Positions 27,145-35,785 of a stretch of DNA of 64,000 nucleotides are shown here, piece by piece (within the stretch, counting starts at the first letter, position 1; every line of letters begins with the position of its first letter). The position numbers and the translations under genes are program-made. This DNA is from an uncultured Bizionia sp. (GTDB taxonomy: Bacteria > Bacteroidota > Bacteroidia > Flavobacteriales > Flavobacteriaceae). Under the pieces are notes generated by a model. That model saw only the letters and a program-made list of their open reading frames with translations, ran no database searches and was not told the DNA's origin. The stretch spans positions 1-64,000 of the forward strand of contig CANMCF010000004.1 in NCBI GenBank assembly GCA_947496215.1, in the 5' to 3' direction.

Positions 27145-27525
27145 ATGAAAAACGTATTAGCAGGGTTATTTTTAGTGGTATTTACATTGACGGCTACAGC
27201 CCAAGACAAAATGATGAAAGGGAAAACAGTGAAAACGGTGTCCTTGGAACAAACAAAAGGAGAATTCACACAAAAGGCCATAACATTGTCAGAAGGAACT
27301 TATGTATTCGAGATAGCAAATGTAGGTGTGGATCATGAAGTAGGATTCGTCTTGGCTCCAAAAGGTAAGACTGAGGCAAAAAACCATATTAAAAACGCCT
27401 ATGTCACAGAGGTGGTGAAAACCAATACAAAAGGACACTCCAAAGAGGTGTCCCTTAAAAAGGGGGAGTACGTTTATTTTTGCCCCTTGAACCCAACACC
27501 TCAATATACATTGATCGTACAGTAG
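27145..27525 (+). CDS. Secreted cupredoxin-like protein with incomplete copper site
   Basis: 126 residues. Signal peptide ending ...LTATAQ. The beta-sandwich carries H64 (GVDHEVGFVL) and C113 (YFCPLNPTPQYTLIV), which match the first His and the Cys of type-1 copper proteins. The second His and the Met expected a few residues after the Cys are missing (P-L-N-P-T-P-Q). It may bind copper with different ligands or not at all. Last gene of the operon, 50 bp after the SnoaL-like gene, with a terminator after it. Confidence 0.75.
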   Translation: MKNVLAGLFLVVFTLTATAQDKMMKGKTVKTVSLEQTKGEFTQKAITLSEGTYVFEIANVGVDHEVGFVLAPKGKTEAKNHIKNAYVTEVVKTNTKGHSKEVSLKKGEYVYFCPLNPTPQYTLIVQ

Positions 27526-27553
27526 TAGTTGGTGTTTGTGGTTTTAATTGGAG

Positions 27554-27587
27554 AAATCTGACCTCAATGAGGTCAGATTTCTTTTTT
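27554..27587. terminator. Terminator between convergent genes
   Basis: AAATCTGACCT (27554-27564) pairs with 27570-27580 across a 5-nt loop and is followed by CTTTTTT on the plus strand. It ends the AhpD-like operon and touches the stop codon of the convergent ACT-domain gene. Confidence 0.85.
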
Positions 27588-28233
27588 AATTTAACCTTTT
27601 AATGGCTGAAAAAGCCTTGTCTACCAAATAGTCCTCAACCAATACGGTAAACTCATTTGTAGTGGATATCACTTCATATAGAGAAATGCCTTCCCATGCG
27701 AAACGCTTGAATATTTGATAATACAAACCAGATATCTTGGAGTTGTTCTCTGGCAAACGAATACTTATTGCAGACAGGTTCTCTTGTTGACCTATCATTA
27801 TTTCTTCTTTGAAACTCTCGAAAACCTTTTGCTTTTCCGAATTGGAAATAACAATGTTGCTTTCATAGATACCTCTGGAAAAACCATAGAACACTTCGGT
27901 GTTTATTTTTTCCAAAATCTTGGAGTGGCTGTCAATCAGGGTCTTTGAGTTCTGAAATGTGAAATCTACCAAGTTGGAACGTACGGTAATGTCACCTAGG
28001 TTTTTCAATACCGATTTCAATTGTCTGGAATGTCTTAAGTCCTTTGGAGGGTTGTAACGCCTCAAAGCCATCATTATGGCTCCAGTCTTTACTGGCTTCC
28101 TTAACATCAAACCAATTGGATCTTGCAATTCTTCTGCCAACGCCGAGAAATTGATTATGTTTCTAGACAATGCTTCCTCTAAAAATGGTTGGCTTACTAG
28201 AATTTCTTCCACACATGAAGCTATGGTTCTCAT
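27586..28233 (-). CDS. ACT-domain protein paired with aspartate kinase
   Basis: 215 residues. An N-terminal helical part (SCVEEILVSQPFLEEALSRNIIN) is followed by two ACT-like segments, the last at about 150-215 (LSAISIRLPENNSKISGLYYQIFKRF ... NEFTVLVEDYLVDKAF). No kinase domain. It is divergent from the aspartate kinase gene, 104 bp apart. ACT domains bind amino acids, so a regulator or sensor related to aspartate-family synthesis is a reasonable inference. The direct target is unknown. Confidence 0.65.
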   Translation of the reverse strand: MRTIASCVEEILVSQPFLEEALSRNIINFSALAEELQDPIGLMLRKPVKTGAIMMALRRYNPPKDLRHSRQLKSVLKNLGDITVRSNLVDFTFQNSKTLIDSHSKILEKINTEVFYGFSRGIYESNIVISNSEKQKVFESFKEEIMIGQQENLSAISIRLPENNSKISGLYYQIFKRFAWEGISLYEVISTTNEFTVLVEDYLVDKAFSAIKRLN

Positions 28234-28258
28234 ATTGTTAACTATTTAACATTTTGTG

Positions 28259-28266
28259 CAAAGTTA
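28259..28266 (-). promoter_or_regulatory. -7 promoter box of the ACT-domain gene
   Basis: The minus strand reads TAACTTTG, an exact TAnnTTTG, 25 bp before the ATG at 28233, in the 104-bp region shared with aspartate kinase. Confidence 0.45.
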
Positions 28267-28337
28267 GACTAATTTTTTAATTTTCATTTATAAAAAGAAG
28301 GTTAGGTATACTTTAGCGGTCATAAAATAGTAAACAA

Positions 28338-29666
28338 ATGTTAGTATTAAAGTTTGGGGGAACATCAGTCGGCTCAATAGAGAATATGACCAATGTTAAA
28401 AACATCATTAAAGGAGGGGAAAGAAAAGTAGTTGTGTTGTCTGCAATGTCTGGAACTACCAATGCATTGGTAGATATCTCCGAATGCATCAAGAACATTG
28501 AAGTGGATGATGCTTTAATTCGCATTGACACATTGTATCAAGTCTACTTGACAACCATAGACGAATTGTTGGGAGATATGACCTTGAGAACCGAGGTTGA
28601 GGAATATGTTGAAACTGTATTCAATGTTTTGAAAGGGACTGTAAACAAATTGCATACAACATTGCTGCACAATACGATTGTAGCTCAAGGAGAGTTGCTG
28701 TCTACATTCATTTTTAGTCGCTTCTTGATTCAAGAAGGATTTAAAGCAGCTCTTTTACCTGCATTGGACTTTATGAGGGTGGATAGAAACAATGAGCCAG
28801 ACAATTTTTACATCAAGCAAAATCTAAACAGATTGATAGATACCGTGCCTGAAGCAGATGTGTACATAACTCAAGGATTTATATCTCTGGATGCTGATGG
28901 GGAAATTGCGAATTTAGACCGAGGAGGGAGTGATTATACAGCAACCATCATTGGAGCTGTTATTAAAGCCAAGGAGGTGCAAATTTGGACAGACATAGAT
29001 GGATTCCATAATAACGACCCTAGGTATGTGGAAAACACTACGGCGATATCCAATCTTTCTTTTGATGAAGCTGCCGAGTTGGCCTATTTTGGAGCAAAGA
29101 TATTGCATCCACAAACTGTTATGCCGGTCAGGGCATTCGATATCCCAGTACGTTTGAAAAATACGATGTCCCCAGAATCTTATGGAACCTTGATTACAAA
29201 TGAAATTCACGGGGAAGGCATTAAGGCAATTGCAGCCAAAGACAACATCACGGCCATAAAGATCAAATCTGCAAGAATGCTGTTGGCTCATGGGTTTTTG
29301 AAGAAGGTATTTGAAATTTTTGAAAAATACGAAACGTCAATAGATATGGTGACAACATCTGAAATAGCCGTATCACTAACGATCGATAATAATACTCACT
29401 TGGAGTCCATAGTCAGTGAACTTGAAAAATTTGCGAGAGTCGAGATCGATGATTTCATGAGCATCGTTTGTTTGGTGGGAAACACTATTATCTACCACCC
29501 AGATACTCCACACCTCTTTCAAGTACTACAAGATGTGAATGTGAGAATGATAGCCTATGGAGGGAGCAACAACAATATTTCATTGTTGGTGAATACAAGT
29601 GATAAGTTGGAAACATTGCAAAAACTGCATCGTTATGTCTTCGAGACCAGTTCTGTATTAATATAA
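28338..29666 (+). CDS. Aspartate kinase
   Basis: 442 residues, monofunctional. Kinase motifs: KFGGTSVGSIENM at the N-terminus, NLDRGGSDYTATIIGA, WTDIDGFHNNDPRYV, and SFDEAAELAYFGAKILHP. The C-terminal 140 residues form paired ACT domains (ITAIKIKSARMLLAHGFLKKVF, MIAYGGSNNNISLLV). It makes aspartyl phosphate for lysine, threonine and methionine synthesis. It stands alone, divergent from an ACT-only protein. Confidence 0.92.
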   Translation: MLVLKFGGTSVGSIENMTNVKNIIKGGERKVVVLSAMSGTTNALVDISECIKNIEVDDALIRIDTLYQVYLTTIDELLGDMTLRTEVEEYVETVFNVLKGTVNKLHTTLLHNTIVAQGELLSTFIFSRFLIQEGFKAALLPALDFMRVDRNNEPDNFYIKQNLNRLIDTVPEADVYITQGFISLDADGEIANLDRGGSDYTATIIGAVIKAKEVQIWTDIDGFHNNDPRYVENTTAISNLSFDEAAELAYFGAKILHPQTVMPVRAFDIPVRLKNTMSPESYGTLITNEIHGEGIKAIAAKDNITAIKIKSARMLLAHGFLKKVFEIFEKYETSIDMVTTSEIAVSLTIDNNTHLESIVSELEKFARVEIDDFMSIVCLVGNTIIYHPDTPHLFQVLQDVNVRMIAYGGSNNNISLLVNTSDKLETLQKLHRYVFETSSVLI

Positions 29667-29735
29667 TTGAAAATGACCCCTTGGTTTAAAGTACTCTGCC
29701 TTATCTTGTTTAGTTAGTTTATTGGTGCTTTAAAC

Positions 29736-29770
29736 AAAAAAAACAGGAGTTTAAACACTCCTGTTTTTTA
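29736..29770. terminator. Bidirectional terminator between aspartate kinase and aminopeptidase P
   Basis: ACAGGAGT (29743-29750) and its complement (29757-29764) enclose TTAAAC. A run of As precedes and a run of Ts follows. It serves both convergent genes. Confidence 0.85.
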
Positions 29771-29787
29771 TTTGTCCTGATTGTTTT

Positions 29788-31080
29788 CTACTTATTCATC
29801 AGCTCTTCAATCTCATCCGCCTCAATTGGAATGTTACGCATTAGATTAAAAGGATCTCCGTTTTCTTGGATTACCACATCATCTTCCAAACGAATGCCAA
29901 AACCTTCTTCAGGTATGTATATTCCAGGTTCTACCGTAAAAACCATATTTGCTTGCATTGGCTCTGTTAAAATCCCGTAGTCATGCGTGTCGAGACCCAT
30001 ATGGTGGGATGTACCATGCATAAAATATTTTTTGTAGGCAGGCCAGTCCGGTTTTTCGTTTTGTACATCCGCCTTGTCTATCAAGCCCAAGCCGAGTAAT
30101 TCACTTGTCATTAACTTTCCAACTTCGATATGGTAATCCGCCCAAATGGTTCCTGGAACCAATAGCTTCGTTGCTGCATCTTTTACCCTGTTAACGGCAT
30201 TGTAAACAGCCTTTTGACGATCAGTGAATTTCCCTGAGACAGGGATGGTACGAGTCATGTCACTGGAGTAGTTTGCGTATTCTGCACCGATGTCCATCAA
30301 TATCAAGTCTCCAGCCTTGCATTGCTGGTTGTTCTCGATATAATGTAGTACGTTGGCATTGTTACCAGAGGCAACAATTGGAGTGTAGGCAAATTTCTTT
30401 GAACGATTTCTTAGGAACTCATGCATGAATTCTGCTTCGATTTCAAATTCCCAAACCCCAGGTTTTACAAAATCCAAGACACGACGAAATCCTTTTTCCG
30501 TAATGTCACAAGCAGTTTGAATCAAATCTATTTCTATTTTATCCTTTACAGATCGTAAACGTTGCAAAATCGGGTTGCTTTTGGCTACGCCATGAGCAGG
30601 GTATTTGTTTTTTAGCCACTTGGTGAAACGGTCTTCACGGGTTTCAGTTTCAACATTGGCTCTGTAATGTTCATTGGTGTTTATGTATACGGTTTCACTT
30701 TGTGACATGATTTCTGCAATGACCTTGTTGAGATCTTGCAACCAATAGACGGTTTTGATGCCGCTAGTATCAAAGGCAGCTTCCTTGGTTAGTTTTTCTC
30801 CTTCCCAAATGGCAATGTGCTCGTTGGTTTCCTTCAAAAAGAGAAGTTCACGATTTTTAGGATTTGGACAATCAGGAAACAACACCAAGATGCTTTCTTC
30901 CTGATCTACACCACTCAAATAAAAGATGTCTCTATGTTGCTCGAAAGGCAATGTGCTATCTGCACTTACTGGATAAATATCGTTGGAGTTGAATACAGCT
31001 ATGCTTTTTGGTTGCATCTGTGTTGCAAAGTTTTTTCGGTTCTTTATAAAGAGGCTACTATCTATTTTGTGATATTTCAT
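29788..31080 (-). CDS. Xaa-Pro aminopeptidase (aminopeptidase P family)
   Basis: 430 residues from the ATG at 31080 (MKYHKIDSSLFIKNRKNF). The longer frame to 31137 crosses a promoter box and a hairpin. N-terminal creatinase-like domain, then the M24 catalytic domain with metal ligands in MDIGAEYANYSSDMTRTI (two Asp), HGTSHHMGLDTHD (His), VEPGIYIP (Glu) and RLEDDVVI (Glu). It removes N-terminal residues before proline, probably in the cytoplasm as no signal is present. Confidence 0.9.
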   Translation of the reverse strand: MKYHKIDSSLFIKNRKNFATQMQPKSIAVFNSNDIYPVSADSTLPFEQHRDIFYLSGVDQEESILVLFPDCPNPKNRELLFLKETNEHIAIWEGEKLTKEAAFDTSGIKTVYWLQDLNKVIAEIMSQSETVYINTNEHYRANVETETREDRFTKWLKNKYPAHGVAKSNPILQRLRSVKDKIEIDLIQTACDITEKGFRRVLDFVKPGVWEFEIEAEFMHEFLRNRSKKFAYTPIVASGNNANVLHYIENNQQCKAGDLILMDIGAEYANYSSDMTRTIPVSGKFTDRQKAVYNAVNRVKDAATKLLVPGTIWADYHIEVGKLMTSELLGLGLIDKADVQNEKPDWPAYKKYFMHGTSHHMGLDTHDYGILTEPMQANMVFTVEPGIYIPEEGFGIRLEDDVVIQENGDPFNLMRNIPIEADEIEELMNK

Positions 31081-31098
31081 AGAAAAAAGGTTTTGATA

Positions 31099-31112
31099 CC
31101 CGTCAAGACGGG
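31099..31112. repeat. Short palindrome CCCGTC-AA-GACGGG in the aminopeptidase leader
   Basis: A perfect 6-bp stem with a 2-nt centre lies 18 bp upstream of the aminopeptidase ATG and inside its likely 5' untranslated region. It resembles intergenic palindromes I have seen in flavobacteria; copy number elsewhere cannot be checked here. Confidence 0.45.
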
Positions 31113-31134
31113 AATTCGTTAATAATTGCTGTTC

Positions 31135-31142
31135 CAAAAATA
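31135..31142 (-). promoter_or_regulatory. -7 promoter box of the aminopeptidase P gene
   Basis: The minus strand reads TATTTTTG, an exact TAnnTTTG, 54 bp before the ATG at 31080. It overlaps the alternative start at 31137 and so argues against it. Confidence 0.5.
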
Positions 31143-31178
31143 ATTAAACCTTTTCCTTTAAGAACTAGCCATATGGCA

Positions 31179-31763
31179 TTATTTTATGTTTTTGCGAATC
31201 CTGCTCATATGTCTTGATGAAATCCCGAGGAAGGAAGCCAAATACAACAAAGGGACTTCTTGTAGCAATTTGGGATCGTTTATCAATAACTTCTTGTAAC
31301 GCTCTTCGGGAGTCAGTGTCAATAGATCTATGCGGTAATCATCTATTAAGAAGATTTGGTTTTCGATCAAGTTGTAGTAGAATGTGTTGAAGGCATCGTT
31401 GTTTTCAATTAAATCATTGAAGGTTTCAATGTCCAACACCCATAGTTTGCAGTCACTAAGGGCTTTTATGTTTTTTCGAGAAGGTACTTTGTTTTTAAAA
31501 CTGTTCAAAGCTGTGGTCAACGAATTTCTCAAAGCCAAATAAGTGGTCTTTTCCTCGTCGAAAATTTGAATGGAATGTTGAAGTATGCCATTTTCGACAT
31601 AACAGAAATAAGAGCAAACTTGCCCTTCTTCAACAAAAAAATCATTTTTGTTCAGTCTCAAAGGTTTGAAGGCATCCAAGATGACAGGAATGAAAGGTGT
31701 TAAAATGTCATCGTCTATGATCTTCAATATATAGTTTTTCAAATTATGTTTTTCAACTTTCAT
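31179..31763 (-). CDS. Crp/Fnr family transcriptional regulator
   Basis: 194 residues. The cyclic-nucleotide-binding-like barrel covers about 20-140 (LRLNKNDFFVEEGQVCSYFCYVENGILQ). The C-terminal winged helix is short (VPLLYLASFLGISSRHMSRIRKNI). This truncated-wing form is common in Bacteroidota. It has no Fnr-type N-terminal cysteine cluster. Divergent from the large Asp-box protein gene; the two starts are 143 bp apart, so it may regulate that gene. Confidence 0.88.
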   Translation of the reverse strand: MKVEKHNLKNYILKIIDDDILTPFIPVILDAFKPLRLNKNDFFVEEGQVCSYFCYVENGILQHSIQIFDEEKTTYLALRNSLTTALNSFKNKVPSRKNIKALSDCKLWVLDIETFNDLIENNDAFNTFYYNLIENQIFLIDDYRIDLLTLTPEERYKKLLINDPKLLQEVPLLYLASFLGISSRHMSRIRKNIK

Positions 31764-31854
31764 CTATCCAAAATGGTTTTGCATTTCCGAATTTAAAAAA
31801 TTAATTAGAAGTTGTTAATTATAAAGGAAAGAAGTGTGTTTTCTTTTCTTAAAC

Positions 31855-31885
31855 TTTGTTGCTGAAATAACTTTAATTACCTTTC
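31855..31885 (+). promoter_or_regulatory. Promoter of the Asp-box protein gene
   Basis: TTTG (31855-31858), a 19-bp spacer and TACCTTTC (31878-31885, one mismatch to TAnnTTTG), 21 bp before the ATG at 31907. Confidence 0.55.
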
Positions 31886-31906
31886 ATAACTTAACTACTT
31901 GTACCT

Positions 31907-34744
31907 ATGAAAACCAAGTTATTCTCATTTATGGCCTTAACAGCATTCTTTGTCAATGCACAACAATTGGCTACACCACCAGAGGTCGTGGAGCAAGCAT
32001 TGGAAAGAAAATCCAAGATGCAAAAAAATTCATTGGTCAAGAGTATGCCTTTTAAGAATATCGGTCCTACCGTAATGAGTGGCCGTGTTACGGATTTAGC
32101 GGTAAATCCAGAAAATCCAACCGAATTTTATGTCGGGTATGCCTCGGGAGGTGTTTGGCATACTACAAACAATGGGACGACATTCAATCCAATATTGGAT
32201 GGTGCCCCAACCCAAAATGTAGGAGATATAGCAGTGGATTGGAAAACGAATACCATATGGGTTGGTACTGGTGAGAACAATAGTTCGCGTTCGTCATATG
32301 CAGGAATAGGTCTGTTGAAATCGATAGACAATGGTGAAACATGGCAAAATGCCGGATTGCCGGATTCGCACCATATTGGCCGCATTTTGATCAACCCGAA
32401 CGACTCCAATGAATTGGTTGTTGGTGTTACTGGGCACTTGTATTCATCAAACAACGAACGAGGCATATACAAAACAAAAGACGGGGGAAAGACGTGGGTG
32501 CGAAAATTGTTTGTGGATGATGTAAGTGGAATCATAGATTTGCAACATTCGCCAAACAACTACAACGTGATGTTTGCTTCTTCTTGGACAAAAGATAGAA
32601 AAGCATGGAATTTCAATGGTAGTGGAAACAATTCGGCTATTTTCAAAAGTGTGGATGCTGGTGAGACATGGACTCGTGTGTCTCTTGAAAAAAGTGGTTT
32701 TCCAGTAGGTGAAGGTGTCGGTAGGATAGGGATTGCAATATATGATGACAATATTGTCTATGCCATTCATGATAGTCAATTCAGGAGGTCTTCGGAAGAG
32801 AAGCAGCAGAAGGGAAGAGGATTGACAAAAGAAGATTTCAAAGTGATGGATGCATCGACATTTTTAAACTTGGAAGATAAGAAGCTAAATAGGTTTTTAA
32901 AGCAAAATGGCTTTCAAGAAAAATATAGAGCAGAAAATGTAAAGCAAATGATGAGAAGCGGGAATGTTAGACCTGTGGATTTGGCGAATTATCTCGAAGA
33001 TGCAAATTCCATATTGTTTGACACTCCTGTGATTGGAGCAGAAATCTATAAAAGTACCAATGGAGGGAAGACATGGGCTAAAACACACGATGATCATCTA
33101 GATGGATTGTACTATAGTTATGGTTATTATTTTGGTCATATCTATGTGGCACCAGACAACAAGGATAACATTTATGTGTATGGAGTCCCAATTTTAAAAT
33201 CCAAAGATGGCGGAAAGACATTCTCTTCAATTAGCAAGGAAAACGTGCATGCAGATCATCACGCATTGTGGATAAACCCAGAGAATACTAACCATTTGAT
33301 CAATGGGAACGATGGTGGGGTGAACATAAGTTATGATGACGGTGAAAACTGGATAAAAAACAATTCACCTTCCGTAGGGCAATTCTATGCCATAAATGTG
33401 GATTACGAAAAGCCGTACAATGTATATGGAGGCTTACAAGACAATGGTGTATGGGTAGGAGCCCATGATACCAGGGAAAACAAGAGTTGGCATCAAAGCG
33501 GACAATATCCTTGGGAAAGTATAATGGGAGGTGATGGCATGCAAATTGAAATTGACAATCGTGATGCGAACATTGTCTACACAGGATACCAATTTGGTAA
33601 TTATTTTAGGATAAATCGAGAGACAGGAGATCAAAAATACATACAGCCAAAGCACGAGTTGGGAGAAAGCCCATATCGATTCAATTGGCAAACACCAATA
33701 CATTTGTCGAAGCATAATCAAGATATCCTGTATTTGGGAGGGAATAAGTTAATGCGTTCCATGAACAAAGGGGATGATTGGAAGGCAATCTCTGGAGATT
33801 TGACCAAAGGAGGTAAAAAGGGAAATGTTGCATACGGTACGATTACCTCGATTAGTGAATCTCCTTTTGAATTTGGAGTCATATATGTTGGTACGGATGA
33901 TGGATTGATTCATATGACCAGAAATGGAGGAGGTACTTGGAACAACATTTCAGAAGGACTTCCAAAAGACCTATGGGTAAGTAGGGTGATAGCTTCAAAG
34001 CATCATAAAAATCGCGTATATGCTACACTTAATGGTTATAGATGGGACGATTTCAATGCATATGCCTATTATAGTGACGATTATGGAGAGAATTGGTTTG
34101 ACATCGGTGCTGATTTGCCGGATTCTCCCGTAAATGTAATTCGGGAAGACCCCGTAAATGATTCGGTATTGTACTTGGGAACAGACAATGGTGCGTATGT
34201 CTCGCTAGTTGGTGGTGAAAACTGGGAGGCCTTTTCAAGTGGTTTGCCATCGGTGGCAGTACATGATATGGTTATACAGGAAACTACAAATGATTTGTTG
34301 ATTGGTACTCATGGAAGAAGCATCTACAAGACAAACATAAAACTGTTGCAGCAAGCCAATCTTTTCGATGGAGAGGATTCGATAACCATTTTCAATGTGG
34401 ACAAGATTCGTTATTCATCACGTTGGGGAACATCATGGAGCAAATGGAGAAAGCCTTATGAGCCATCGATGACGATTAAATTCTATTCATCCAAAAAAAG
34501 AAAGGGAGATATCGAAATTCGTTCCGATAAGAATACTGTTTTGAAAACTATGGAAATAGCCATTGAGAAGGGGTTTAATTATGTGGATTATGATATGACG
34601 CTTTCAGAAAAAGGAAGGAAAAAACTTTTAAAGGAGAATACGAGCATTGATGTGAAGAAGGCTGAAAATGGAAAATACTATTTGCCAAAAGGGGGGTATG
34701 GTATATACATAGGTAAACAAAAAACTCCTTTAGTAGTAGAATAA
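31907..34744 (+). CDS. Secreted sortilin/BNR-type (Asp-box) propeller protein
   Basis: 945 residues. Signal peptide MKTKLFSFMALTAFFVNAQ. Nine Asp boxes are spread over about 140-760, such as SIDNGETW, TKDGGKTW, SVDAGETW, STNGGKTW, SKDGGKTF, SYDDGENW, SMNKGDDW, TRNGGGTW and SDDYGENW. This marks a large VPS10/sortilin- or sialidase-like propeller, often called a glycosyl hydrolase without proof. Sialidase catalytic residues are not identifiable. A C-terminal 140-residue domain (about 800-945) follows the propeller. No T9SS tail is recognisable, so it is probably periplasmic or outer-membrane associated. An enzyme role is uncertain. Confidence 0.8.
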   Translation: MKTKLFSFMALTAFFVNAQQLATPPEVVEQALERKSKMQKNSLVKSMPFKNIGPTVMSGRVTDLAVNPENPTEFYVGYASGGVWHTTNNGTTFNPILDGAPTQNVGDIAVDWKTNTIWVGTGENNSSRSSYAGIGLLKSIDNGETWQNAGLPDSHHIGRILINPNDSNELVVGVTGHLYSSNNERGIYKTKDGGKTWVRKLFVDDVSGIIDLQHSPNNYNVMFASSWTKDRKAWNFNGSGNNSAIFKSVDAGETWTRVSLEKSGFPVGEGVGRIGIAIYDDNIVYAIHDSQFRRSSEEKQQKGRGLTKEDFKVMDASTFLNLEDKKLNRFLKQNGFQEKYRAENVKQMMRSGNVRPVDLANYLEDANSILFDTPVIGAEIYKSTNGGKTWAKTHDDHLDGLYYSYGYYFGHIYVAPDNKDNIYVYGVPILKSKDGGKTFSSISKENVHADHHALWINPENTNHLINGNDGGVNISYDDGENWIKNNSPSVGQFYAINVDYEKPYNVYGGLQDNGVWVGAHDTRENKSWHQSGQYPWESIMGGDGMQIEIDNRDANIVYTGYQFGNYFRINRETGDQKYIQPKHELGESPYRFNWQTPIHLSKHNQDILYLGGNKLMRSMNKGDDWKAISGDLTKGGKKGNVAYGTITSISESPFEFGVIYVGTDDGLIHMTRNGGGTWNNISEGLPKDLWVSRVIASKHHKNRVYATLNGYRWDDFNAYAYYSDDYGENWFDIGADLPDSPVNVIREDPVNDSVLYLGTDNGAYVSLVGGENWEAFSSGLPSVAVHDMVIQETTNDLLIGTHGRSIYKTNIKLLQQANLFDGEDSITIFNVDKIRYSSRWGTSWSKWRKPYEPSMTIKFYSSKKRKGDIEIRSDKNTVLKTMEIAIEKGFNYVDYDMTLSEKGRKKLLKENTSIDVKKAENGKYYLPKGGYGIYIGKQKTPLVVE

Positions 34745-34793
34745 AATGCTATTTTAGCGTTTTAATACTAGAAGAATATAATATTATAGATAA

Positions 34794-35675
34794 ATGAAGT
34801 ATTTAAAATTAATGGTGATGGCATTGGTAATTGCACTGGTGTCATGCACGGATAACAACGAGCCGGTAAACGAGTTGATTCCTGATCCTCCAGCTAACCT
34901 TATTATAAAATTCGAGTTTGATGATACTCAAGAGCGTTTGGATAATTCAGGTCAGCCAGCTACGATTCCCGTTGGTAATGCAGCGCAATCCCCTGTATTG
35001 TCTAGGATGAGTGCCAATTATATCGAATTTTCACCGAGCGAGACCACACTTCTTGGGGAAGGAGACATTGTTTTCTCTGGTGTGGAAACCGAGGCTGGTG
35101 GTGATATGGCCATAGACTTTCAAAATGCGTCATTTGCAGGTAATGATGAGACCTTTGTAAGTATTCCGTTGAATCAATTGTCTGTTGGAGACTACAACTG
35201 GGTTCGCATATCCCTGTCTTACCAAGAAGGAGCCATTGATTTCTTGGCTGCAGATGGGAACGACTATACTGGGACATTGGCTAGTTTCATTGGGTACAAC
35301 AACTATATAACATCATTTGATTTGAATGATAGTACCTTTGAAATTAATGAGAACAAGTTACAAGGGTTTTGGGCTTTCGAAACTTTGGGTGTCACATCTC
35401 AAGGGCAAGCGCCAGAAGGATCAACTACAGTACCTAACCCATTATTCGACACATCTCCAATCCCAGCGGGGTCATGTGTGGTTACTGGTCAGTTTGAAAA
35501 TACGTTTACGGTCACAGGTGAGGAAACCGAAGACATAGAGGTTACCTTGTCGTTTTCAACAAACAATAGCTTTGAATGGACAGAAGTTACAGAAGATGGT
35601 AAGTACGAGCCAGCTGCAGGAGAGCAAGTTGTGGATATGGGTATTCGAGGTTTGATTCCTTCCATTTCCAATTAA
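34794..35675 (+). CDS. Lipoprotein of unknown function downstream of the Asp-box gene
   Basis: 293 residues. Lipoprotein signal MKYLKLMVMALVIALVSCTD (C18). The mature part begins IIKFEFDDTQERLDNSGQP and includes IPVGNAAQSPVLSRMSANYIE and FIGYNNYITSFDLND. It ends with a beta-rich domain (VTGQFENTFTVTGEE, FSFSTNNSFEW-like). The start loosely recalls MbnP-type lipoproteins, but the family motifs are absent. Only 49 bp after the previous gene, with no terminator between, so probably co-transcribed. Confidence 0.65.
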   Translation: MKYLKLMVMALVIALVSCTDNNEPVNELIPDPPANLIIKFEFDDTQERLDNSGQPATIPVGNAAQSPVLSRMSANYIEFSPSETTLLGEGDIVFSGVETEAGGDMAIDFQNASFAGNDETFVSIPLNQLSVGDYNWVRISLSYQEGAIDFLAADGNDYTGTLASFIGYNNYITSFDLNDSTFEINENKLQGFWAFETLGVTSQGQAPEGSTTVPNPLFDTSPIPAGSCVVTGQFENTFTVTGEETEDIEVTLSFSTNNSFEWTEVTEDGKYEPAAGEQVVDMGIRGLIPSISN

Positions 35676-35785
35676 TAGATTTGAGATCATATTGGGTAAA
35701 TTAAATTTGATCATCTTTGGGTGAAAATGCAATTGAATAAGAATTCTAATTTATTTTAATTGTATTTTTATAGAAAACCTTTTAG

